Positions 1 through 6,424 of a DNA stretch of 12,846 bases are shown piece after piece. Source of the stretch: Clostridia bacterium (GTDB lineage: Bacteria; Bacillota_A; Clostridia; Oscillospirales; CAG-272); contig JAGBGV010000018.1 of NCBI GenBank assembly GCA_017935805.1, forward strand, positions 1 through 12,846, in the 5' to 3' direction. The notes below the pieces were generated by a model that was not told the origin of the DNA, ran no database searches, and saw nothing but the letters and a program-made list of their open reading frames with translations. The translations under genes were made by a program, and so were the position numbers. Within the stretch, counting starts at the first letter, position 1. Every line of letters starts with the position of its first letter.

Positions 1-402
1 CATGATGTCATAAAGCTCCTTATCATCGAGCTTATTGATGGAAGAAAGGCCCTTAGCGTTGATCTCACCGTGGCTTCTGTGGGAACCGAAGGTGAAGTCG
101 TTGATGTCGAGGCAGTAAGCCTGACCAACTGCGGATGCTTCCTGACCGATGGAAAGGTGAGCAGGGCCGGGGTTGTTGTACTTAACACCGTTGTACTCGG
201 ACTTTACTTTGATCTCATTGAGCATTGTCTCAAACTCACGAATGGTTCTCATATCGTGATAAATGCGCATGAAATCTTCCTTGGAATAGATCTTCTTTTC
301 TTCAGCCAGTGTCTTGTTGTAACGGCACATGGGAATGCTCTGGAACTCAACATAACCGGGCTGGAAAACTTTACCGGGATCTACATATTGACTCTTAGGC
401 AT
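1..402 (-). CDS. 2-oxoacid (pyruvate/acetoin-type) dehydrogenase E1 component, N-terminal part; runs off the left edge
   Basis: This is the first 134 codons of a thiamine-diphosphate-dependent E1 subunit, which decarboxylates a 2-oxoacid and passes the acyl group to the lipoyl arm of E2. After a leader of about 40 residues come the E1-alpha hallmarks: a helix with HDMRTIREFE (49-58), the NPGPAHLSIGQEA segment (77-89) and SHRSHGE (107-113), matching the conserved E1-alpha region near the cofactor. The ATG at 402 follows AAGGAG at 413-418 (read on the minus strand). It is the last gene seen of the E2-E3-E1 operon, 50 bases after the lpdA stop. Lysine is nearly always AAG, as in lpdA and E2, which suggests high expression. 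The window does not show whether alpha and beta are fused in one chain, as in some Clostridia, or whether pyruvate, acetoin or a branched-chain oxoacid is the substrate. The E1 identity itself is secure. Confidence 0.88.
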   Translation of the reverse strand, partial: MPKSQYVDPGKVFQPGYVEFQSIPMCRYNKTLAEEKKIYSKEDFMRIYHDMRTIREFETMLNEIKVKSEYNGVKYNNPGPAHLSIGQEASAVGQAYCLDINDFTFGSHRSHGEINAKGLSSINKLDDKELYDIM

Positions 403-452
403 GGTTGTATATCTCCTTATATGTTTTATTATTTTATTTCTGTATTATTTGC

Positions 453-1835
453 TTACTCGATGGTAAACATTGCCTCGCGGATTACTTCGCAAACTGTGGG
501 ATGAGGGAATACGATCTTCTGTACATCCTTTACTCTCTGACGTCTTGCTACCATTGCAGCCGCGCCGTAGATGATCTCGGATGCGTAAGAACCGATCATA
601 CGTACGCCGAGGATCTCCTTGTGTTCCTTACCGTATACGATCTTAACAATACCGTCGCCGCCTTCGTTTTCAGCGATATATCTGCCGCTGTAACGGAGGC
701 TGAGTGTTACCTCTTCAGCTTCGATGCCTGCCTTCTTTGCAGACTCAACTGTCTCACCGACTACACCAACCTCAGGATTTGTGTAGATAACGGAAGGAAT
801 GGAACGGTAGTCCACTGCGTCCTTCTTGCCGAGCATATCGCTTACAGCAACTTCGCCTTCACGGTAAGCAGTGTGAGCAAGCATGAACTTGCCGTTTACG
901 TCGCCTGCTGCCCAGATGCCGGGAACAGAGGTACGGCACTGATCATCAGTAACAACTGCGCCGCGGTTGAGCTGTACGCCGATCTCTTCAAGACCGATGC
1001 CCTGTGTACGAGCGCGACGACCTGTGGATACGAGAACGAGATCACATTCGATCTTTTCGATCTTGCCGTCCTTTTCGTATTCAACAACGCCTGCGCCGGG
1101 CTTTCCGTTTACAGATGCAACCTTTGCGCCGAGGATGAACTTAACGCCGCGCTTAGCGTAGTTCTTTTCGAGAATGGAGGAAATTTCCTTTTCTGTAGGA
1201 CCTGCGATCTTATCGAGCATTTCGATAACAGTTACTTCGCTTCCTACGGAGTTGTAGTAAGATGCCATTTCAAGACCGATAACGCCGCCACCTACAACAA
1301 CAACTCTCTTTGCAAGAGTACGGAGATCGAGGATTTCACGGTTTGTAACTGCAAGACCTGCAGCATAAGAATCACGGAGACCGGGAATCGGAGGAACAAC
1401 TGCCTCTGAACCTGTACAAACGAGAAGCTTTGCAGCCTTGTATGTGTTACCACCGCATTCAACGGAGAAGCCGTCAGCATCCTTGCCTGTGATCTTTGCT
1501 GTTGCATTAACTACTGTAACACCTGCAGCCTTCATCTTTGCAGCAACGCCGGATACGAGAGTCTTAACTACCTTATCCTTGCGGTCAACAACCTTTGCGT
1601 GATCGATCTGCGCACCTGTTGTAGTAACGCCGTACTTATCGCCGTGGTTAGCGTAATCGTAAATCTTTGCGGAGTAAAGAAGAGTCTTTGTGGGAATGCA
1701 GCCTTCGTTGAGGCAAACACCGCCAAGCGCTCTTTCTTCGCAAACGAGAGTTTTAAGTCCGCTGTGAGCCGCACGTTCAGCCGCATTGTAACCGCCGGGG
1801 CCGCCACCGAGGACTATAAGATCAAATTTTTCCAT
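453..1835 (-). CDS. lpdA: Dihydrolipoyl dehydrogenase (E3)
   Basis: This flavoprotein reoxidises the dihydrolipoyl arm of E2 and reduces NAD+. The 460 residues match the usual length of about 460-475. Visible parts in order: FAD-binding GGGPGG (10-15), the redox disulfide motif GGVCLNEGCIPTK with C41 and C46, a second Rossmann motif VVGGGVIGLEMA for NAD, the second FAD contact AAGDVNGK, and the C-terminal dimer domain with FPHPTVCEV, whose H445 and E450 form the catalytic base pair. The ATG follows AAAAAGGAGATAG. It lies 17 bases downstream of the E2 stop and 50 bases before E1, so it is cotranscribed with both and dedicated to this complex. There is no N-terminal lipoyl domain, unlike some pneumococcal-type E3 proteins. 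The family is certain. Confidence 0.96.
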   Translation of the reverse strand: MEKFDLIVLGGGPGGYNAAERAAHSGLKTLVCEERALGGVCLNEGCIPTKTLLYSAKIYDYANHGDKYGVTTTGAQIDHAKVVDRKDKVVKTLVSGVAAKMKAAGVTVVNATAKITGKDADGFSVECGGNTYKAAKLLVCTGSEAVVPPIPGLRDSYAAGLAVTNREILDLRTLAKRVVVVGGGVIGLEMASYYNSVGSEVTVIEMLDKIAGPTEKEISSILEKNYAKRGVKFILGAKVASVNGKPGAGVVEYEKDGKIEKIECDLVLVSTGRRARTQGIGLEEIGVQLNRGAVVTDDQCRTSVPGIWAAGDVNGKFMLAHTAYREGEVAVSDMLGKKDAVDYRSIPSVIYTNPEVGVVGETVESAKKAGIEAEEVTLSLRYSGRYIAENEGGDGIVKIVYGKEHKEILGVRMIGSYASEIIYGAAAMVARRQRVKDVQKIVFPHPTVCEVIREAMFTIE

Positions 1836-1852
1836 AATCTATCTCCTTTTTC

Positions 1853-3157
1853 TTACTTTGCAAGAAGCAGATCAAAGTTTTCAAGTGCTGCGCAAAGCTC
1901 CTTCAGGAACTTAGCAGCGGGTGCACCGTCAACTGCTCTGTGGTCGAATGTAAGAGAGAGACCCATTGCGGGATATACCTTACCGTCAGCACCGAGCTTG
2001 TTGGTTGTGCAGCATACGCCGAGGATAGCTGTCTGCGGAGGATTGATAACGGGAGTGAAGCTTTCAATACCCATAGAGCCGAGGTTGGAAACTGTAAAGC
2101 TGCCGCCGTTCATTTCGTCGGGAGTAAGCTTGCCTTCGCGAGCCTTGCCTGCAGCTTCCTTAGTCTTTGCAGCGATCTGGGCAAGTGTGAGCTTTTCTGC
2201 ACCGAAGATTACGGGAACGAGGAGACCGCGGTCTGTATCAACTGCCATGCCTACGTTAGCATGCTTGAACTTGCGGAACTTATTGTCAACAAGGTTTGCG
2301 TTGATCTCGGGATAGTTCGGAAGCACGCGTGCTACAGCATAAAGGATCATATCGTTGATAGTGATCTTGCCGAGTCCGAGAGCTTCTGCGCCTGCCTTCA
2401 GCTTGTTTCTGTACTCGAGAAGAGCTGTTGCATTGAAGGAAGAATTGAGAGTAAGCTGTGCCATCTCGGAGAGAGAAGAATGCATAGCCTTTGCGATAAC
2501 CTTGCGAACATTGGACATGGGTTCTTCGTCGTATGCGCGGAAGTCGTCTGCCTCTACCATAACAGGAGCTGCAGCTACTGTAGCAGGAGCTTCTTCCTTT
2601 GCCTCTTCGATAACGAGAGTGCCTGCGAGGAATGCTTCAACTGCATCGGTTGTTGCAATGAAGCCTTCGTCAAGAGCCTTGTTGATATCGCGCTCAATGA
2701 TTCTGCCGTGAGGACCTGTGGGAACTACCTTGGTCATGTCAACACCGGTCTGGAGAGCCAGCTTCTTTGCTCTGGGGGAGATGAATACTCTCTCGCCGTT
2801 TGATTCGGATACTGTTGCAACCGCTTCAGCCTTGGGAGCCTCTTCCTTTGCTTCCTCTGCTGCGGGAGCTGCTTCTTCAGTAGCACCGCCTGCATTGAGA
2901 AGTGCGGAAATATCCTCGCCAGCTTCGCCGATGATGCAAACAGGCTTAAGGCAGTCAACAATGTCGCCTTCTTCAGCAAAGGAGTGAAGGATCACGCCGC
3001 TGAGCTGTGAGGGTTCATCGAAAGCGGACTTGTCTGTCTCATAAGAGAAGAGGATATCGCCTTCCTTAACCTCATCTCCGACCTTTTTGTGCCACGTCGT
3101 TACGATGCAGGACTCAACGCTCTGACCCTGACGGGGCATGAGGACAAAATTTGCCAT
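1853..3157 (-). CDS. Dihydrolipoamide acyltransferase (E2) of a 2-oxoacid dehydrogenase complex
   Basis: This is the structural core of the complex, transferring the acyl group (probably acetyl) from the lipoyl arm to CoA. It has one N-terminal lipoyl domain (about 1-80) with the lipoylated lysine K43 in ETDKSA, then an Ala/Glu-rich flexible linker (about 90-118). The peripheral subunit-binding domain (about 122-160, RVFISPRAKKLA to RDINKAL) docks E1 or E3. A second Glu/Ala linker (about 184-200) precedes the catalytic acyltransferase domain (about 210-434), which carries the DHRAVDG active-site motif with H406 and D410. The ATG follows GAAAGGAAG and lies 31 bases downstream of the DeoR-type gene stop. 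Having E2 as the first enzyme gene differs from the common E1-E2-E3 order. Acetyl- and acetoin-specific E2 proteins cannot be told apart by eye, so no symbol is given. Confidence 0.94.
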   Translation of the reverse strand: MANFVLMPRQGQSVESCIVTTWHKKVGDEVKEGDILFSYETDKSAFDEPSQLSGVILHSFAEEGDIVDCLKPVCIIGEAGEDISALLNAGGATEEAAPAAEEAKEEAPKAEAVATVSESNGERVFISPRAKKLALQTGVDMTKVVPTGPHGRIIERDINKALDEGFIATTDAVEAFLAGTLVIEEAKEEAPATVAAAPVMVEADDFRAYDEEPMSNVRKVIAKAMHSSLSEMAQLTLNSSFNATALLEYRNKLKAGAEALGLGKITINDMILYAVARVLPNYPEINANLVDNKFRKFKHANVGMAVDTDRGLLVPVIFGAEKLTLAQIAAKTKEAAGKAREGKLTPDEMNGGSFTVSNLGSMGIESFTPVINPPQTAILGVCCTTNKLGADGKVYPAMGLSLTFDHRAVDGAPAAKFLKELCAALENFDLLLAK

Positions 3158-3188
3158 AAAAATCTTCCTTTCGTATGTATATTATTTT

Positions 3189-3968
3189 TTATTGTTCACT
3201 TTGTGATACATCAATGATACGCACATTCTTTTCTGCCGCCGCATCGAGAAGCTCTTTGGGAAGCGGCTGACTTGTAATCAGCACGTCCGCATCATCAAAT
3301 GTTGCAAATGTATAGGGCAGCGACTTATCCACCTTGGATGCGTCCATAAGGATGACTACCAGCCGCGCTTTTTCAACTACGATACGCTTCAACTCACATT
3401 CGCTGAAGTTACCTACGGTGAATCCGCTTCGGAGAGACAGCCCTGAGGGGGAGAGAAAAGCGATGTCGATGTTGATGTCCGCCAAAAACCGTGTCGCCTG
3501 GAGACCTGTTATCGTCTGGTTATCGCTGTCAAGACGTCCGCCGACTATGTTAACGATCGGCATTCCGATCTTGCAAAGCTCAATGGCAGCCGCCGGGTCC
3601 GTTGTGGTAAATGAAAAACGCTCGTTTGGAACGCATTTCACAAGCTGCTGAAGAGTTGAGCCCGAGTCGATGAATATGGATCGTCCGGTCTCAAGAAATT
3701 CAGCCGCACGGGCAGCGATCGCCTCTTTTGAATGAACATTCTTGTGAAGTCGGCTGACGATGGATCCGTCCGTCTGATTTGTGATGAACTTCATGCTCCT
3801 TGCACCGCCGCGCACCTTTATAGCCTCATGCTCGCGCTCGAAATACTCGATATCGCGACGCAAGGTCATGCCGGACACATCGGGGAACATTTCCTCAAGC
3901 TCTTTGATCGATACAAATGGCTTTGATTGGAGAAGGGCATGTATCTGTTCACGCCGTTCGTTGTACAA
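3189..3968 (-). CDS. DeoR-family transcriptional regulator, first gene of the E2-E3-E1 operon
   Basis: This is a 259-residue cytoplasmic repressor-type protein. Residues about 3-57 form the DeoR winged helix-turn-helix (REQIHALLQ, then VSGMTLRRDIEYFE as recognition helix, then the wing KVRGGA). The rest is a DeoRC sugar-isomerase-like effector domain with IDSGSTL (100-106), VGGRLD (142-147) and FLSPSGLSLRSGFTV near the ligand pocket. Relatives usually sense phosphorylated sugars, but the ligand here is unknown. The start is TTG at 3968, chosen because AAGGGAG sits 8 bases upstream. An ATG at 3976 is out of frame. The gene lies between the operon promoter and E2 (31-base gap), so it is probably autoregulated and likely controls the dehydrogenase genes. 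DeoR-type control of such a complex is unusual. Confidence 0.9.
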   Translation of the reverse strand: MYNERREQIHALLQSKPFVSIKELEEMFPDVSGMTLRRDIEYFEREHEAIKVRGGARSMKFITNQTDGSIVSRLHKNVHSKEAIAARAAEFLETGRSIFIDSGSTLQQLVKCVPNERFSFTTTDPAAAIELCKIGMPIVNIVGGRLDSDNQTITGLQATRFLADINIDIAFLSPSGLSLRSGFTVGNFSECELKRIVVEKARLVVILMDASKVDKSLPYTFATFDDADVLITSQPLPKELLDAAAEKNVRIIDVSQSEQ

Positions 3969-4037
3969 TTTCTCATCTCCCTTACAAGATACTCGTAATA
4001 ATCAAAATTCCGTTTTACGGGGGATAAACAATAGTTT

Positions 4038-4056
4038 TGCAATATAACACTTTGCA
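4038..4056. promoter_or_regulatory. Candidate operator: inverted repeat at the transcription start of the DeoR-E2-E3-E1 operon
   Basis: TGCAA (4038-4042) and TTGCA (4052-4056) form an inverted repeat with a 9-base spacer, sitting where transcription from the 4063-4091 promoter should start. A second small inverted pair, ACTAT (4091-4095) and ATAGT (4106-4110), overlaps the -35 side. Either could bind the DeoR-type protein. This is inference from position and symmetry only, and short repeats occur by chance in AT-rich DNA. Confidence 0.35.
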
Positions 4057-4062
4057 TGATAT

Positions 4063-4091
4063 ATTTTAACAAAAAAATGTGAAAATGTCAA
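4063..4091 (-). promoter_or_regulatory. Sigma-A-type promoter of the DeoR-E2-E3-E1 operon
   Basis: Reading the minus strand, there is a perfect TTGACA (4091-4086), a 17-base spacer and TAAAAT (4068-4063), five of six to the -10 consensus. The predicted start near 4056 gives a leader of about 90 bases before the TTG start at 3968. It lies just downstream of the intrinsic terminator of the preceding cassette, so this operon has its own transcription unit. Confidence 0.85.
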
Positions 4092-4142
4092 CTATAAAAG
4101 GTAAAATAGTGGATTGAAATCAAAGATATATTCCTATTTTAT

Positions 4143-4178
4143 ATAAAACAAAAGCGACGCCTCCGTTTGAAGCGCCGC
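4143..4178 (-). terminator. Intrinsic terminator of the ATPase-TOPRIM cassette
   Basis: On the minus strand GCGGCGCTTC (4178-4169) pairs with GAGGCGTCGC (4163-4154) as a 10-bp stem with two G-T wobbles and a 5-base loop. It is followed by the U-rich run TTTTGTTTTAT (4153-4143). It starts 8 bases after the stop of the TOPRIM gene and closes that transcription unit. Confidence 0.85.
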
Positions 4179-4185
4179 CCTAAAT

Positions 4186-4890
4186 TCAGGAATATTCTCT
4201 TTCGTAATAACGTGCAAAACAAAGTCCGAGATTTGTGTGTCGTCCGAGAGAATTCAGCCCTCGGTCGATATATTCCCACGATTCCTTGTACCCGTTCATA
4301 ACGGAAAAATCCGATGAAGAAATGTAAGTAATGAATCCGTTTACATCATTTCTGTATTTCTTCGCGAAAAGATATGCGTTGTGTCCCTTTTCATCATTAC
4401 TGCAGTTGAGTTTGCCGTACAGCACATGATCAAGATTGCAGGACATATAGTAAATGTGATACGGGATGGTTTTCAGCATATGTGTACATCCCGAAAGCGC
4501 CTTGATGTTAGCACATTTCTGACGGTTTCTCGACACTATAGCATCCCGGTTCTTTGCCTTTATCTCTCTTTCGCTGTAGTGTATTTTCTTGAGAGATCTG
4601 TCCTCTATCACCCGCTCATCGGGAATGAAAGCACCGTCAGTATCAACTATGTGGATGATCTCGGAAAAGTCCTTTACCGTATAGTGGTTTTGTGTTGCGT
4701 ACCCGCGGATAGCCTTGCCAACCCTTGCCACTACTCGGTTCTCACCTACGCCGCGCTCCGTGGTAATATCGCACCGCATTATCTCAACATGAACGGTGTA
4801 TTTGTCAAATATCTTCTCCAGCATGACACCGAGAGCTTCGTCATCGGTAGGCCCTTCAACTATCACAAAAACGACCTTCTTACGAGCCAT
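4186..4890 (-). CDS. Small TOPRIM-motif protein, partner of the upstream AAA ATPase (putative defence nuclease subunit)
   Basis: This 234-residue protein belongs to no family I can name with certainty. Its N-terminus has a beta strand then VEGPTDDEAL, with E12, and later IIHIVDTDG with D83 and D85. A glutamate after a hydrophobic strand plus a DxD pair is the acidic signature of TOPRIM folds in OLD nucleases, topoisomerases and DnaG, where it binds Mg2+. The C-terminal half is basic, then has a Ser/Asn/Trp-rich tail with SLGRHTNLGLC. No signal peptide or membrane segment is seen. I chose the ATG at 4890, with GGGTGAG 6 bases upstream. An in-frame TTG at 4917 would add 9 residues but lacks a good ribosome site. 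The start overlaps the ATPase gene by 11 bases, implying translational coupling and a shared complex. AriB, RloB and OLD-type proteins are alternatives. The nuclease role is inference. Confidence 0.72.
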   Translation of the reverse strand: MARKKVVFVIVEGPTDDEALGVMLEKIFDKYTVHVEIMRCDITTERGVGENRVVARVGKAIRGYATQNHYTVKDFSEIIHIVDTDGAFIPDERVIEDRSLKKIHYSEREIKAKNRDAIVSRNRQKCANIKALSGCTHMLKTIPYHIYYMSCNLDHVLYGKLNCSNDEKGHNAYLFAKKYRNDVNGFITYISSSDFSVMNGYKESWEYIDRGLNSLGRHTNLGLCFARYYEREYS

Positions 4891-6277
4891 AAAGCTCACC
4901 CGCCTCTCGGAACGCAAGCGCTATCTCTGAATTATGGGTAGGCTCATACACAGGCTCGTTCTGTTCCCCGAGGATGATATCGCGGTAGTAGAAATCGCGA
5001 AGATTATTGTTAGTCTTAACATTACTGAATCTGATGTATCTGTGTGCAGGATTAGTGGTAGTGAACGCCACAAAACCCTTGTCAAGTGTCTCAAGAGGAC
5101 GGAGATTGTGGGATGTGAAAATAAGCTGTCCTCTTCCCTTTTCGGAAATGATGCGCAGTATCTCGCCAAGCAAATACTCGAACACTCCCGCATCAAGCTC
5201 GTCTATTGCTACAGTTATGGAATGCTTGTTGTAAACCGCGATAAGCAGCTGAAGAATTGCGATAATCTTTTTGATGCCATCGGACTCATACTGCAAAGGT
5301 ATCTCGCGGCTTGCTTTATTTGAAACAAGCTGTATTCTCGTGCCAAGTGAGCCGTCGCGGAGCATCTGTGTTCCCATTTCCTTCACATCAATGGACATCC
5401 CGGGGATAAGCTGGGGCAGAACTATGTTCATGTTCCCGATCACTCCCCGCACCGAGTCCATAAGGTCATCCGGCACGACCGCTCCGTCGTTCAGAGATAC
5501 AACAACGCTGCCGTGCTTGCGGCTTCCGATAATCAGCGGCATTGCGTTCAGACTTATTCTGCCTACAGTCGCAGAATCAATGACAAACAGCTCATAATTG
5601 CCGTATTTCACAAGGCTGTCAATTACGGACGAATAAGCTTCATCGCGGCAGTTATCACGGATAACGTTAACAAGCTCGCTTGAGAAGATGAACGAACGGG
5701 ACGTTGCAGCAGAAAGCTTCTTAGCCACGATCAGATCGGTGAAAACGCTCTTGTTCTTGCCGGTGAGGATGTCATACTTTGTCTTTGGTCCGAAGGTATC
5801 CTCATTTCGCGTGTCGATGAGCACCTGTTTTATGCCCTTTTTGCCGTCGATCTTGCAGGCGCAGGACAGCACCTCATCAAACAATACTATCTTGTGGTGA
5901 TCTGCAATTCCGCCGCCATCAGTATTCTGATATGACTCATCCTTTTCCTTGCGGAATGATAGCTCATACTCAACCTTGAATTCAGTATCGTCGTCATCAG
6001 GGTCTGTGATCTTCAAAACGTATTTTATATGAGCATAGCTTGAGTCAACATTGATATAATCTGCGTATTTCAGCGGAACAGGCGCACCACAGAGGATATA
6101 TTTGAACATTGACAAAGCGTCTATCAGCGCGGTTTTGCCCGAACCGTTCTGACCGTACAGACCAACGATGCTTGCGCGGTAGTTCTTGCGGCTGTTAACG
6201 AATGACAGCTCCCCTGTCTGCACATTTTTGAAGTTGTTTATCGTAATACTGTCAAGTCTGATAACCGAGTTTTCCAT
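4880..6277 (-). CDS. AAA/ABC-type ATPase (AAA_15/AAA_21, OLD/SMC-like) of a two-gene cassette
   Basis: This 465-residue ATPase belongs to the overcoming-lysogeny/RecF/SMC-like group. After ITINNFKNV, a typical N-terminal strand of these proteins, comes Walker A GQNGSGKT (42-49). A long variable middle carries strands and helices with no coiled coil obvious by eye. Then come the ABC-signature-like YESDGIKK (330-337), Walker B TVAIDE (355-360) and FTSHN (387-391) with the switch histidine H390. ATP binding and hydrolysis with head-to-head dimerisation are therefore expected. The ATG follows GGAGG at 6 bases. There is no TOPRIM in this chain, and the neighbouring gene supplies that motif. The pair has its own promoter (6307-6336) and terminator (4143-4178). 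Such ATPase+TOPRIM pairs are known as anti-phage systems, but the function here is inferred, and a housekeeping DNA-repair role is possible. Confidence 0.85.
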   Translation of the reverse strand: MENSVIRLDSITINNFKNVQTGELSFVNSRKNYRASIVGLYGQNGSGKTALIDALSMFKYILCGAPVPLKYADYINVDSSYAHIKYVLKITDPDDDDTEFKVEYELSFRKEKDESYQNTDGGGIADHHKIVLFDEVLSCACKIDGKKGIKQVLIDTRNEDTFGPKTKYDILTGKNKSVFTDLIVAKKLSAATSRSFIFSSELVNVIRDNCRDEAYSSVIDSLVKYGNYELFVIDSATVGRISLNAMPLIIGSRKHGSVVVSLNDGAVVPDDLMDSVRGVIGNMNIVLPQLIPGMSIDVKEMGTQMLRDGSLGTRIQLVSNKASREIPLQYESDGIKKIIAILQLLIAVYNKHSITVAIDELDAGVFEYLLGEILRIISEKGRGQLIFTSHNLRPLETLDKGFVAFTTTNPAHRYIRFSNVKTNNNLRDFYYRDIILGEQNEPVYEPTHNSEIALAFREAGELYGS

Positions 6278-6306
6278 GTGAGCCTCCGTTCTGTGTTTAT
6301 ATATTT

Positions 6307-6336
6307 ATTATAACACGCAGCCCTGTTTTATGTCAA
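6307..6336 (-). promoter_or_regulatory. Consensus promoter of the ATPase-TOPRIM cassette
   Basis: On the minus strand, perfect TTGACA (6336-6331), an 18-base spacer and perfect TATAAT (6312-6307). Transcription should start near 6300, about 23 bases before the ATPase ATG at 6277, leaving room only for the ribosome site. No obvious operator is visible, which suggests constitutive expression. Confidence 0.88.
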
Positions 6337-6388
6337 CAGACTTTCGCAAAGTTGCACATTTTGTTTCGAATTTGTTTTGGAACAAGTT

Positions 6389-6413
6389 AAAAGAGACCAC
6401 GCGGGCCTCTTTT
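6389..6413 (-). terminator. Intrinsic terminator after clpC
   Basis: AAAAGAGGCC (6413-6404, minus strand) pairs with GGTCTCTTTT (6398-6389) around the loop CGCGT, a 10-bp stem with one wobble. The terminal T run forms the 3' arm and continues as AACTTGTT. It begins 11 bases after the clpC stop and separates clpC from the ATPase promoter. Its A/T-ended arms could work in both directions. Confidence 0.75.
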
Positions 6414-6424
6414 GTTGTATTCAC

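Noticed and set aside
405..1409. Long plus-strand open frame of 334 codons opposite lpdA
   Set aside because: It is Cys/Leu/Asn-rich with no recognisable motif or ribosome site and lies wholly antisense to a clear E3 gene, so it is a product of the biased codon use of lpdA.
1940..2803. Plus-strand open frame of 287 codons opposite E2
   Set aside because: Fully antisense to the E2 gene, Cys-rich and without motifs.
4891..4917. Nine-residue N-terminal extension of the TOPRIM protein from a TTG at 4917
   Set aside because: No ribosome binding site precedes it, and the ATG at 4890 has GGGTGAG at good distance right before the conserved strand.
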